A DNA stretch of 64,000 bases, taken from NCBI GenBank assembly GCA_015680685.1, contig MNCI01000270.1:364421-428420 (forward strand). Direction: 5' to 3'. The translations under genes and the position numbers were made by a program. This DNA comes from Gnetum montanum. Its lineage: Eukaryota > Streptophyta > Gnetopsida > Gnetales > Gnetaceae. Of the stretch, positions 1 through 10,355 are shown piece after piece; the first letter of the stretch is position 1; each line of letters starts with the position of its first letter. Under the pieces are notes generated by a model. That model ran no database searches, was not told where the DNA came from, and saw only the letters and a list, made by a program, of their open reading frames with translations.

Positions 1-149
1 TGGGGGGGGGGGCATGAGCTGACAAGGAGCTTCTTCATTTCTTTCTTGGTGTCTGGCATGTGCTGATGCCGTTGTAAAATACTCTCTGTTTAATAAATCT
101 CGAAATTCTCTCTCTCTCTCTCTCAAAAAAAAAAAAAAAAAAAAAAAAA
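1..149 (+). mobile_element. 3' terminus of a poly(A)-tailed retroelement or retrocopy
   Basis: The stretch ends in a TCTC-rich run followed by about 25 A and then a single N. An AATAAA-like signal (AATAAATC) lies about 30 bases before the tail. This is the layout of a LINE or processed transcript 3' end. The same ending (ATTCTCTCTCTC plus A tract) occurs on the minus strand at 2208-2235, so both may come from one family. No coding sequence is visible, because the body lies outside the window. Confidence 0.5.
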
Positions 150-1470
150 NGAAACTACGTTCACTAAGACCCTCCTGGATCTATTGGACACAACAGTTTC
201 AGAATTCCTTTTATGGATTTTGTTTTACAATTCATAATTGAGTATTGCCCACTGGAATGGAACCTGGTACCTGGGGTTTCCATGCTCACATTTTTAATGA
301 GTATTTGGGGCCATTATTCATTATATCTACCCATCAGTTACTTCCAATTTTATTTTTTGGAAGGGCATGTCTTTTCATTTTACTCCAAATTTTTAATTTT
401 TAATAAAAATGCTCCAACATATGAATCATAAAAAATATGACCTTTTAAACATATTTTGATGACCTTACTAATTGATTGCTTTTTATTTTCTACCTTTATG
501 TAACTTACTTTTCCAGCAGTCTCCCCTAACACTGGTAAAGGTATACAAAATGGAGATATTGCTCCCTTTTCTCTGATCAACACAAATCCAGTGATATGTT
601 CCATTGATTTTTTTTGCTATGATAAGTTCATATAGAATAAATTAAATGCAGATATTGTTTCTTGTCATGGTAATAGAAGTTTTTTTAAGAATTTGCCAAA
701 TCGTTGGAAATTTTTTTGGAATTTAATGGTAAAAAATCAACTGTAATTTTAGAAAAGTCAGGAAAAGTTTTTTCCCCCAAAAAAGTTCCCAAAAAAATTG
801 GAATTTAACTGCCAAAATGTTGCTTGTAATTTAGAAAGTGTCAACTGAAAAAGCTGCCTTGCAAAGGTAATATTTTCTTGGGATTTTAAAGGCAACTTCT
901 TTTGGGGGCTAAGTGGAAAAAGCTAAAATGTCACTGAATTTTCAATCATAGTTAGGTTGGTTCTTGGAATGATTGACAGACTGGAGGACAAATCCTAGTT
1001 TTTTCAATGATATTTTCAGATTCTTCTTGTGTTCTTCATCAGAAATGAGTTCACAGATATAATAATTCTTCTTCTTTCAATAGAATGATATCTTCTTAGA
1101 ACTGTTGTTCCTACTTGATTACATTCATAAGTCAGCTTTTTAGCATTTTGTGTTGCAGTGAGCTAGGATGGAATGTTCAAGGTTATTATTAAAGTGAAAG
1201 TGAAACTGACTGTTACTATTATGTCCCTTAAGCAAGCTTGGGGAGGTATTTGTACATCAAGTTGCTTAGAACTTTCTTTGATGTTGTGACGCAAGGCCAA
1301 AGTAGGAAGTTAGAAAAATGGATTCAAAGTATCTATAGCTATTCTTCATTAATTTCAAATGAACTCTGTAGCAAAATAATTCAAGGAAGGTGTGTTCTTC
1401 ATCATTAATTTTATTATCTAGGACCTGCCTACATGTTCTTTCTTGACACTGTATTTTCTTTAATTGATTA
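150..1470. other. AT-rich stretch without a recognised gene
   Basis: Only short frames occur (the longest are about 75 codons) and none resembles a protein I know. Position 150 is a single N at the end of the A tract, so a join in the assembly is possible here. A diverged match exists between about 1035-1110 and 3345-3420 (shared GAGTT...ATTCTTCTTCTTT...GA pattern), which suggests an old dispersed repeat. Confidence 0.4.
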
Positions 1471-1473
1471 CGT

Positions 1474-1990
1474 TCACATTTTAGGTTAGGCAATCTCATT
1501 CACGGTTTGCTGATTTTGTATTTTTAGATGCAATGATATTGTAGGATCTAAGTTATACACATTTAGTTTAACATCTCCCCCTCTAACATCTCCACCTCTA
1601 ATTGTTTCATCACCACCATCATCATGGTGTCTTTATCCCAACATTGACTAATTTGTTAGGGTAAATGAATGAATTGACGATAATTTTCTATGGCTGGCTG
1701 TCAACTTCATATCATCGTTCCTAAACATATATTTTTATTCTCAAATTTTAGGTAATGCAAACTTATTTGTGCTTTGCTAATTTTGTATTTTTAGATGCAA
1801 TGGTATCATAGGATCTAAGTTATACATATTTATTTTAATGTCTTCATCTCTAATAGTTTTATCATCACCATCATCATGGTGTCTTTATCGCAACATCAAC
1901 TAATTTGTTAGGGTAGACAAAGGAGTTGACGATAATTTTCTATGGCTGGCTGTCTACTAAACATTATAATTCCTAAACTTATATCTTTAC
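1474..1990. repeat. Direct tandem duplication, period about 267 bp
   Basis: Copy A (about 1474-1740) and copy B (about 1741-1990) align almost end to end. Shared blocks include TTTGTATTTTTAGATGCAAT, ATCATCACCATCATCATGGT, CAACTAATTTGTTAGGGTA and TTGACGATAATTTTCTATGG. The TTTGC that opens the block is at 1506 and again at 1773, an offset of 267. Differences are scattered substitutions and small indels, so the duplication is old and not an assembly echo. No open reading frame is maintained in either copy. Confidence 0.85.
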
Positions 1991-2207
1991 CATACCCCTA
2001 GATGGCACATGTTTTAACATAACCTCATGGGATCAAACTTGATTTATTTAATTGCAAGCCACTTGTTTTAACCACGTGAACCATTTGTAATTGTTTCTAG
2101 ATAAAATTTCTTTTTCATTTGGATTACTCCAGGTGTATCAAAGTTCTTTGAATCTATAGTTTATGTTCTTAAATTTCTATATAGTTTAATGATTTCTTTC
2201 CACTTAT
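1991..2207. other. Short stretch, nothing recognised
   Basis: AT-rich sequence between the tandem duplication and the retroposed copy that follows. No gene, RNA or element terminus was seen. Confidence 0.3.
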
Positions 2208-2371
2208 CTGTTTTTTTTTTTGAGAGAGAGAATGTTTGGGATTATATTACTAAAAAAGGAGAAACTATATAGTCAAAAAAAAATTGTTCTTTGTTTTGGG
2301 GAAATGTCTCCCCCACCAAAAAGGGGGAGAAATCCAAACCCTGCCCCACCCCCCCTTTCCCACCACCCCAC

Positions 2372-2404
<33 letters not shown>

Positions 2405-3316
2405 CGCCGCCCCACCCCAATAGAAGGTCAAAAGACCAGTTTAACACAACCAGCCAAGAACCCCTTGACCAAAAACCCCCATCCAAGAAACCCCATATCA
2501 AAAATGGGGCCCCCACAAATGGTGCCACAGTTTAACACTAGAAACATGAAAACACAAAAATAGTCATGTGAGACCGACAATCCCAACAAGGCTACAGATG
2601 TTTGGACAACGTGGAGCAATCATAATCAGGTTTCTTGGTTGTGAATTTTTTCAGCAACTCACGATGGTGCTTTGAATTGACGAAAGTAGCTGCCTATGGA
2701 AATCCTTGAAAGTCGCTTCGTTTCTAGCACACTCATCAGCAGTCCCCTTACCATTAGGCTAGAGCATTGTAGAGGATCTTCTAATGTATTGGTGAAGTGT
2801 CGACTAGGTGGTGTCGATGTTGATATTCAAGATGACATATGGGCAGCGCCCATTCCACAACCACATTCTAGCATTTTGGGCATGTGCTTTATCCTATTGC
2901 CTCTGTAGTTGTTCTGCCTCCTCCTGCTCACGTGCCTTCGCCAGCAGCTCCAATCTTTCCTGCTTCACCCTCTATTCCTCTTCTTACTGCAGCTCTTCCC
3001 TAATTTGCACTCATAGGTCATCTATTAGAGCAGCCCGAGTCATCTCTTCCTAAAGCGCATGTCGACGTGCCATCACGCACTTATATTCCTCCTCCTGGGC
3101 ACACCATTTGGCTTCCCAAATGCACCATTCCTCATCCCTCACTTTCTCAACTGCAGCACACAATAGCTCTTCAAAAAGCCTCCTCTCCATCACCAACCTA
3201 GAACTCCCTAGAACATCTCCCTCCTCATCTGCAACCGCCAACCTGTCCCTCCCTTGCACAGATCCTCTTCGATAAGCCAACATCCTTTGTAGCACTGCCA
3301 GCCTGTGAGTGTACAC
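2208..3316 (-). pseudogene. Retroposed coiled-coil / J-domain-like pseudogene, copy 1
   Basis: Read on the minus strand, 3316 to about 2900 is a charged, Glu/Arg-rich helix-forming segment (for example MERRLFEELL, WEAKWCAQEEEYK). It leads into WLWNGRCPYVILNI and then QYIRRSSTML. A second copy at 10818-11955 has the same order with an intact HPDKKG motif of DnaJ J-domains. Here that motif has become stop-P-N-G-K-G, so this copy is dead. The minus-strand 3' end is CTCTCTC followed by an A tract (plus strand T run at 2208-2220), as expected of retroposition. A run of about 34 C at 2370-2402 interrupts the 3' part. The copy has several stops. The parent gene is not in the window. J-domain assignment for this copy alone would be weak; it rests on the comparison with copy 2. 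Confidence 0.5.
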
Positions 3317-3483
3317 AACCTTTCATGGGGTTACTTATCTTTTCATTATTTATTAGAAGTGAGTTTATAGGTGTAACCCTTCTTCTTTTGAAATAATGAT
3401 TTCATCCTAGGACAACATTTCTTGCTACCCTTCAAGATGTGAATGCATAGCGCTAAGTTGAGAAAAACCAAGAAGTGTGCATA
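3317..3483. other. Short spacer, no gene
   Basis: Lies between the J-domain-like retrocopy and the RTE 3' end. It shares a weak diverged match with 1035-1110 and holds nothing else recognisable. Confidence 0.3.
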
Positions 3484-4085
3484 GTATCATCATCATCATC
3501 TTGGCATTATTCCAACTACATAGGGTCAACTATATGAGTTCTTTTACACTATTATCTTATATTAAGAGGGAAACGAGCATTTAAACCTAAATCTTAAATG
3601 TCTTTTTTTATGCAAGTAAATCAAGTATATTTTGTTCTACCTCATTATTGGTTCCATGCAACTTTAATAAAGCAACCTCTTCTAACAAGAGCATTCTTTG
3701 GTTTTCTTAGCATATGATCGAACCATCTAAGACGACTTTTCTTAATCTTCTCATCCATGGGTGCTACTTCCAGACTTCACTTATTAAGAGAGTTGTTAAT
3801 TTGATCTTTCTTAGTCATACTCAACATTCATCTTAGCATACACATCTTTGCCACATGCATGCATTGAGCCTAATGGTTTTTGGTAGGCCAACATTCTGTG
3901 TAATAAAGAATTGTAGGTTTGATAACTATTCTGTACAACTTATTTTTTAACTTAGTAGGGATTCTTCTATCATAAATCACACTACTAGCTTTATTTCATT
4001 TCTTCCATCATGCTTTAATTCTATTTGTCATTTTATTATGAATCTCACCATCCATGTAAACAAGGGAATTGCTTACTTTGAGTAA
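3484..4085 (-). mobile_element. RTE-type LINE, 5'-truncated 3' end
   Basis: On the minus strand the frame EKIKKSRLRWFDHMLRK at about 3745-3695 matches the conserved C-terminal RLRWFGHV block of RTE-clade reverse-transcriptase proteins. It is followed by RRGC and a stop. The element ends with ATAGTTGACCCTATGTAGTT, then GGAATAATGCCAAG and a (GAT)n tail at about 3484-3500. Plant RTE elements typically end this way, with a short microsatellite in place of poly(A). Upstream (3850-4085) further LINE-like sequence is readable but full of stops. The polymerase core is absent, so this is a dead truncated copy. Confidence 0.75.
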
Positions 4086-4086
4086 C

Positions 4087-4530
4087 TTATTGGTGTGCTT
4101 TGCACTAATGATACACTAGAGACAATAGATCATTTAATTTTTGACTATTGCTTCATCTGCCAATTTTGGGAGTTAGCAAACATTCCCACATTGTGGGATA
4201 TTTCAAGAGATTGCTTCTTCACTATGCTTGCTTGGTTTATTTGAAAAGTGTGGAATAGACGTATCTTCTAGTTTGAATTGTTACCCATGTCTCGTGCTCT
4301 CCTATTGCATGCCCAACATCATTGGAGAGAGATTGTTGCAAATTTGGGAAAAGCTCCTACTTTTGAACTGGTGTGGCCTTTATGTAGAATCAATTGTTGT
4401 GGAAGGTTCTATTGGACATGCAGTGGGACGTGATTTACTTTTTATAGGTTGATACCTTCCATAAGATTGGATGGTTTTGGAACTAAAATTACATGGCATA
4501 AAATTAAATATGTTTTGAGAAAATGGAGTG
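4087..4530 (+). pseudogene. LINE ORF2 C-terminal fragment (zinc-binding RT-associated region)
   Basis: The plus-strand frame reads CTNDTLETIDHLIFDYCF, then FWELANIPTLWD. This is the Cys...Glu-x-x-x-His-Leu...Cys pattern of the zf-RVT region found downstream of the polymerase domain in L1-type plant LINEs. A second recognisable block, HAQHHWREIVANLGK, follows in frame after one stop. No polymerase or endonuclease part is attached, so it is a fragment. Confidence 0.55.
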
Positions 4531-4619
4531 CTTGGAGGAAAACCTAATGCAAAATGTAAATGCATCCTAAAAATGAGTAGCAGTGGCTCAAGCATCTTTG
4601 ATTCTACTGTAGCCAATAA

Positions 4620-5645
4620 TCTAGATGAGGTGTTCTTTTGCTCCAACTAATCTTTGAATTGTTCAAACTTTGCTCTAACAAGTAGCTTTGTGAGGAAGAA
4701 TGCAAGTGCTATTTCATCTTCATGCTTTACTTGATGAGTTACGCTCCAACTACAAGTGCCTATTTTGCCAACTTCATTTGGCTTGAGATCCTATAGAAGT
4801 TGACGATGCTTCATACATGTGAGGTTTTGAGCTATATATATGTTTCCCTCTTCTTCATTCAATTTAGAATGAGATGCCTACATCCTTTATTGGTTTGACT
4901 ACTAAACTTGTGTAGGTGGCAACTCTTGTTGGCCATGTTATTTTCATAGTGCAATTTGATGCTCATTTGGGAGTTGGTATTACCACCTTCTTGCATTTTC
5001 TAGGATATGCTCGAGTCATCATATTTAGAGGGTCACTTCCTTTCCTTTCCTTCAAAGATTGGAATCTTTGCATGTATGTTACCCAAAATCTGGCCATCAT
5101 GTTTCAAGCTATAGGCTTTAGCTTTATCAGCTAATGTGATGAGCTCCTCCTTTGGCTTTGTGAAGATGAATTCTGACAAGATCACAATTCATTGTTGCTG
5201 TGGAAAGAATATCTTGTAGTTTTATGTGTTTGTGTCATACTTGATGAAAAGTTGCATTTGTGCACAGTTACAGTTTGTTTTGGTGCTTAAGCATTTGTTT
5301 TAGTGCTTAAGCAAGATGAATGCCTAACATTGCAAACCCAAAATACTAAATGTTTTCATAGTAGGGGCATGCCTTGTCCACATTTTATTGGGTGCTTTTC
5401 TATGTTTTCTTGGGAGATTGTTTACAAATTGGAATGCTATGTCCAATTTTTCTTCCTAGAAATAAGTAGGTAGCTTCTGATATATCTGAATTGATTTGAC
5501 AATATTAAGAAGCGTTTTGGTTATTCATTCTACCATACCATTTCTGTTGTGGTGTTCTTGGCATTGTAGTCTCATGTTTGATGCCTTCCTTCTTTAGAAA
5601 TTCTTTGAATTCTTTGGAGACATACTTCCCTCCTTGGTCTGTTAA
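4620..5645 (-). pseudogene. Ty1/copia pol fragment: integrase and RNase H tail
   Basis: On the minus strand 5645-5510 reads TDQGGKYVSKEFKEFLKKEG, then IKHETTMPRTPQQ. This is the copia integrase core around its second catalytic aspartate (family consensus DxGGE[FY]...S...G...TPQQNG). At about 4760-4640 the frame HEDEIALAFFLTKLLVRAKF resembles the end of copia RNase H (consensus DIFTKxLxxxKFxxF). The stretch between these two is too short and too broken for a full reverse transcriptase. The integrase is cut off exactly where the copia LTR at 5650 begins, so that LTR inserted into this element. Confidence 0.7.
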
Positions 5646-5649
5646 AGAG

Positions 5650-6350
5650 TGTGAAATTGCAAGTTATGGGTTCCAAGTTCAAGTCTAACTTTTACCTGCA
5701 TTGCTTTGTGTTTAGGGCCAAAGCCATTTAATATTTATTTAAAGTTATAAGGTCATATAAGACAAAATATGTTTTTTTTTTTGAAAATTTTTAAAGGTAC
5801 ATATGATTGATGGTGGGGTTTTTTGAATTTTGTTTTTCAAAAAGTAAATATGATTGATGTTGGATGAACGTATAATTTGGCCCCAATCACTAAAGAACAT
5901 TCTCTTTTATTTATTTAGCCTATGGAAACAAAGTCTACCGATCATGGCAACTATGGCCCCATTAACATTCTATAAATACATGTATCTTATTCATTGTAAT
6001 TATTTTCAGTAATCATAGCAATTGAAGCAACCCGAAGTTATCATCACTCACTATCTACTTTCAGTTCTATTCTCATATTCTCACAGCAATTGCGCTTATT
6101 TTTTTCTTACATTTCTCTCACAATAACGTGCATCTCTTACTCGCATTGTTCATTCAAAATTACTCACATTCTCTCACACTTATTTACATTCAATTATAGA
6201 CATGCTATTCTCATATTCTCACAGCAATTGCTCTTATTTTTTCTTACATTTCTCTTACAATAACTCACATCTTACTCATATTGTTCATTCAAAATTACTC
6301 ACATTCCCTCACATGTATTTACATTCAATTATAGACATTCTACGTTTGCA
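5650..6350 (+). repeat. Ty1/copia LTR (about 701 bp), plus orientation, probably a 5' LTR
   Basis: It starts TGTGAAATTG and ends CGTTTGCA, giving the TG...CA ends of an LTR. A TATA box (CTATAAATACA) lies near 5971. Directly after the end comes AACTGGTGTCAGAGTTG, a variant of the initiator-Met primer site TGGTATCAGAGC used by plant copia elements. It interrupts the minus-strand copia integrase that runs up to 5645. No matching 3' LTR was found in the window, so the rest of the element is deleted or lies beyond reach. The R/U5 part contains a 138-bp tandem duplication. Confidence 0.7.
6067..6340 (+). repeat. 138-bp tandem duplication inside the copia LTR
   Basis: CTATTCTCATATTCTCACAG begins at 6067 and again at 6205. 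The two units stay alignable through ACATTCAATTATAGACAT at their ends. They differ by several point changes and small indels. The duplication lengthens the region downstream of the LTR TATA box. Confidence 0.85.
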
Positions 6351-6352
6351 AA

Positions 6353-6369
6353 CTGGTGTCAGAGTTGTA
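6353..6369 (+). other. Copia primer-binding site (variant of tRNA-iMet type)
   Basis: CTGGTGTCAGAGTTGTA lies two to three bases after the LTR end at 6350. Compared with the common TGGTATCAGAGC it has one mismatch in the first eleven bases. A start codon at 6393 opens MASKEIVEYSV, a plausible but very short gag beginning that stops after about 35 codons. Confidence 0.6.
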
Positions 6370-6370
6370 G

Positions 6371-7395
6371 GTGACAGAAATTCAGAATTTGAAGATGGCC
6401 TCTAAAGAGATTGTTGAGTATAGTGTGAATGTGCTCCTGCCTCCTATATGTTACTTGATGTGGTGTTTTTCTTTGTTTCATGTTCTAGTTATGTTGAAGT
6501 TATAGGACTTCTAAGAAGCCATTAGGAGATGGTAGAAATCTTTAAAGTGCATGTTATGATCTTTGTTTGTTTAGAAGTTATAGTTGTGATGTTTGTTTGT
6601 GAGGAAAAACGTAGGGAAGAGAGCATGTCATTTTGGGCAAAGCTCTCCCCTTTTAAAAAAGTATAAATAGAGGGGCTTGCCCTCATTGAAAACCATAGTA
6701 GTTGGAAGCCTTGAAGTGAGTACAAGCTCTCTTTCCCTCATTGTATGTGTGTGTGTTTTTCAATTGCATTGTGCTGAAGTTTCATTGAGGCTTTAGCCTC
6801 TCCACCTTTCTTGCATTTTCTCAACAATATTTCTTTCATGAGTTGAAGCTTTCAATGGTTCACACACTTCATTTCTCTCAAGCAAGTCTCTCAATTCACT
6901 CTCACATGTGATTCTCACAGCCATCTTTCAAGTTCTCTTAACAATCCTCTCATTTATTGAAAGATTTCTCTCACACGGAACCCTCAATCCAAGTTCCTAC
7001 ACTTCTCTTATGTTCACATTTTCAATTTCATGTTTCAATTACATATTTATGTTATATGTGTTTGATGTTTTGTGGATGTTTCATGGTTAATTGGGAAAGG
7101 TTGCATGCTTTCCTTGCCAATCTTGAGATCTTCAACTCACTTTGAACACAAATTCTCTATTTTTTCATCTAAATTGTGTAAAAAGTTGGTTCATCTCCAA
7201 ACTCTTTTTTGGGGGTTTCATGTTTTCAAGGAGATTGTGTCATTTACCCTTCATCTCATTCTAAATTAAGCATTCCTCAAGCATTTCAGGCATGATGAAT
7301 GTTTGATGCATACTTCCACATCATTTCAGGCATGCTAGAACACCATGATTACAGTGCAAGATATGTCATAATACTAACACTATTTACCATGATGT
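6371..7395. other. No gene; promoter-like sequence of unknown origin
   Basis: After the short gag-like start, no coding homology is visible. AGTATAAATAGAGGGG near 6659 is a good TATA box with a GC-richer start region after it, so part of this stretch may be another LTR or promoter. The remainder is CT-rich (many CTCTCA runs) with several short frames that resemble nothing known. Confidence 0.35.
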
Positions 7396-7766
7396 TGTGA
7401 AGTTTCCAAGATCAAGTGAAATGAAAATGTAGACACAGGAAAAATGAAAGATCACCAACACCAACTTAACTCGACTTGAATCACAAAGACGTGAATAATA
7501 CAATGATGATTATACTAGCTAGCAAAGTTGAGAAGCCTTTTAAGTTAGACTAAATGTTACAACTGAAGCAAAATTGTATGTAACTACAAAACAGTTAGAA
7601 TAGTTATTAGTTAATGTTTACCGTTAAAGTTGATTTTACTGTAAAAACAATGTACAGCATGAAAACGGTCATCACCGTGACTATGAAAAAGTTAAAAGAT
7701 TAAGAATGGTGAAATAACACACAACGAAAACAGAACGAAATGAAGAGTTTGATTATTTCCTTAACA
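7396..7766 (-). repeat. Copia 3' LTR (371 bp)
   Basis: Plus strand TGTGAAGTTTCC...TTCCTTAACA. It contains only one copy of the unit GTGA(A)AAAGTTAA...GGTGAAATAACA that is repeated three times in the partner LTR. The adjoining internal sequence carries the RNase H tail of the element. Confidence 0.85.
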
Positions 7767-7789
7767 TCCTTCATCAAACGAAGCACGAG

Positions 7790-8035
7790 TTTTTGTGTTA
7801 TCAATGCTGCAAATGCAAACCAGCTACAAACTTTTTAATATTTTTGGCACTTAAAGGTTTAGTCAAACCATCAACAAGCTAATCATTTGTATTGATATAG
7901 GTTGGAAAGATGAAGCCTTCAGCAAATGCATGATGAATGCAGTGCACTGCAACATCTATATGTTTCATTCTTTCATGGAGTACAAGGTTTTTAATAAGTT
8001 AGATTGGATTTTGGTTATTATAGAACATGGTGAGT
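7790..8035 (-). pseudogene. Copia RNase H C-terminal remnant
   Basis: Minus-strand translation reads MFYNNQNPI, stop, LIKNLVLHERMKHIDVAVHC, then LVDGLTKPLSAKNIKKFVAG. This matches the end of copia pol (consensus CDNxSAIxLxxNPVxHxRxKHIE...DxxTKPL). The catalytic-region Asp of the CDN motif is Asn here, and there is an internal stop. The frame ends in a stop about 20 bases before the LTR. At its other side it breaks off abruptly into LINE sequence at about 8036. Confidence 0.8.
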
Positions 8036-9360
8036 GGTGGGGAAACTTCTCTAAGTTCTTTAGATAATTTATGGGCTATGATACTCTTGCCTGGGAAGCA
8101 TTGCTGGAGATTATGTTGAAGAAAGGGTTTCATCCCAATTTTGCCAAGCTCTGCATTCAGATTCAGGCATCAGGGGCCTTCTCCCTCGATCTTGATGGGA
8201 GATTATGGGGGTTCACCTCCCTAAGAAAGGGACTAAGGTAGGGTGACCTGCTGTCCCCATTTTTGTTTATCCTAGTCATGGACACTATGCAGACATATTG
8301 CAAAACTAAAGGGGTGAGGGGGCTGGAAATTGTGGTGGTTAGATGCCTGGCCAAGCACTACGTTGACGACACCATGTTGTTTTCTCACGCAGTTGTATTG
8401 CAGGGTTTGGCGATCAATTGGGCATTGCAGCGGCTGGTGGACAAGGTCAGGCTGGGAATTAATAGGCCTAAGTCAGCCATTCATATGTAAAACACAAAGT
8501 GACTTGTACTTGGGTCTTCCTCTATATGATTGGCATTGAAAGAAGGTTTGGGAGAGACTTATCCAACAAATTTAGAAACAAATTCATCGTTGGATGAGTC
8601 GTTTTCTCACCATGGTGGGTAGAGAGTTGCCACGACGGTGTTGTCAGCTATGGCTAAATATGCGGCTGCGGTGGCCTCGCTTCTGATTGGTATTATTGAG
8701 CACATTGATCAGATCGTTTGGAACTTTACGTGGTCTAGGGGTAAGTGTGGGAAATATTTGCACTTGGTACAATGGGATGTGGTGGCCCGGCCAAGGGGTG
8801 CGGGAGGTCTAGGAGTTCCCAAGTTTCAAGATCTCATTAATATGGGATACCATAAGCTTGTAAATCAAAGTACGAGGCTATATCATCATCTGGTGCAATG
8901 GGTTAGCCTAATTAATAGAAAGTATCATAGATGGGAGGCGATGGTTGATGATTCACACATATGGAAGAAAATTTGTGAACAGGCCCAAAAAATGATTCAG
9001 TGGGCTTCTTGGGTACATTGCCAAGATAGCTCATCAAGTTTAAGTACTGAAACGTGGGGGGTTGGAAGACATTATGGAAAGGTAAGTTGCCAGAAAAGAT
9101 AAGAATGTTCATTTGGTTCATTAAACATCTCGCTTTGTTGGTTCGTGTTGTGTTGTAGGGGCGAGGGGTCAATGTGCTTGACACGTGCCCCCTTTGCATG
9201 GTGGTGGGGGAGATGGTTGGCCACTTTATATCTGATTTTCCTTTTACACTTCAGATGTTTTAGGTGGCAAACTCCCAACCAAGTTTGAATTTGATTGGCA
9301 ACAAGAAAGAAGTGGCTATCCTGTGGATGTTGTGGAAAGTGTGAAATCATCAGATTTTTC
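8036..9360 (+). pseudogene. L1-like LINE reverse transcriptase fragment, plus orientation
   Basis: The frame reads IQIQASGAFSLDLDGRLWGF, then GLR-stop-GDLLSPFLFI (consensus GLRQGDPLSPYLF). The polymerase box HYVDDTMLF is at about 8355-8382, so the YxDD aspartates are kept. Downstream come LGLPLYDWH and a cysteine-rich C-terminal region: WKTLWKGKLPEKIRMFIWF, then CPLCMVVGEMVGHFI. That order (RT, thumb, zf-RVT) is the standard C-terminal half of plant L1 ORF2. The endonuclease half is missing. Several stops and frameshifts make it inactive. The minus-strand LINE at 11960-14258 is the same family: the RT blocks align closely, including IQIQAS and AYCKTEG versus TYCKTKG. Confidence 0.8.
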
Positions 9361-9419
9361 AAGAATTGCCTTTGCTGGCACTGACACCAATTGCGGCGTA
9401 GGGTTTTCGTCTATGGACT

Positions 9420-10355
9420 AAAGTGTAGAGAGCCATGGGGGTTATCTTGACCTTTGAGCTAGCATGCGATGGGTACAAGGGTAACATTGAGTTGTGGGGC
9501 CTCATTGCCCCGGCCAGGTGGGTTGAGCTCCTCCCCCTGTTATAGGGGGAGCCGAAGTTGGAAGACAAACCATTCTTTATGAATTGGTTGGGGGAGATCA
9601 CCTTGTTCAGGGGGGTGTGTATTTTGCTCATGGAGGAAAATATTGCACGGTTCTTAGGGGTGCCAACGGATGGCATGGTGATTCCTGTGTGGGGGCGTGG
9701 TTTGCAGGATGTGATTGCATTTTTCCTAGGTTTGGTGCCCCAAAATGAGTAGCGGGAGGTTTTACAGTAAGCATTGTCCGAAGTGTGGTAGGAGGCAACG
9801 AAGGTGGTTGAGCAGTTTTTTGTGCAATTTGGTAATGTTTCTAAGTTGTCGGGTCTGCACTTTTTTTTCCTATGATGCATGCAGATGGGTGCCTAGGTAA
9901 ATTTGCCGAGATGTTTCTTGGACGTGCCTCAGCAGTGGTGGAGGGGTTGTCACTTAGGCCTCATTTTGGGCTTGTGGCATGCATCGTAGGCAAAGGTTGC
10001 AAGACAGGATGCTCGAACGGCCATTAGCAAGGTTTATGAGTGTCAGCGCTCGCAGTGTGAGGAGTGTCAGCGCTCGCAGTGTGAGGAGTTGTCAGTGATC
10101 GACCTATCTAGTGATTTGGAAGGGGGGGGNCTATAGGACCGAGTCATAAGAGTTCGTCCCCTCTATAGAGCGAAGGGAAGGATGAGGTTGAGGCCAAGCC
10201 TCTGGTTGGTACTGGCTTGATGTTGGAATTGGGGAAGGCTGCTACAACCGAGCTGCTGGAGGCTCGACCGAAGGGCTCTCATGAGGATAGGGAGGCGATT
10301 TTTCATTCTACGGGGGTGGAACTCCCCCCTCCCCCCAGTGTTCGAGTGAACTAAC
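9420..10355 (+). pseudogene. Unrecognised decayed reading frame with an 8-residue repeat
   Basis: I do not recognise this protein. The frame reads ARWVELLPLL, stop, GEPKLEDKPFFMNWLGE, then ENIARFLGVPTDGMVIPVWG up to 9750. It resumes as EATKVVEQFFVQFGNVSKL and, nearer the end, ARTAISKVYE followed by two copies of CQRSQCEE. A Leu/Ser/Asp-rich tail follows, then ELPPPPSVRVN before a stop near 10352. Base composition is GC-richer than its surroundings, as in the neighbouring LINE coding parts. It directly follows the plus-strand LINE, so it may be that LINE's distal part or a gag/ORF1-like protein of another element. A single N at 10130 sits next to a G run. Confidence 0.3.
10041..10088 (+). repeat. 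24-bp perfect tandem repeat, two units
   Basis: TGTCAGCGCTCGCAGTGTGA plus GGAG occurs twice without mismatch. In the unknown frame it encodes CQRSQCEE twice. A third partial unit starts TTGTCAGTG right after it. The period is a multiple of three, so the frame is not disturbed. Confidence 0.9.

Noticed and set aside
2220-2563. Overlapping frames rich in proline or glycine around a C homopolymer
   Set aside because: They are created by a run of about 34 C inside a decayed retrocopy. All frames give low-complexity proline or glycine, and nothing suggests a protein.
6908-7269. Three overlapping plus-strand frames of 60-65 codons
   Set aside because: CT-rich low-complexity sequence translated into Ser, Phe and Leu; no similarity to known proteins.
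9359-9880. 173-codon minus-strand frame
   Set aside because: It is opposite the unknown plus-strand frame, has a composition (His, Pro, Ser, Lys-rich) typical of antisense reading, and has no recognisable motif.
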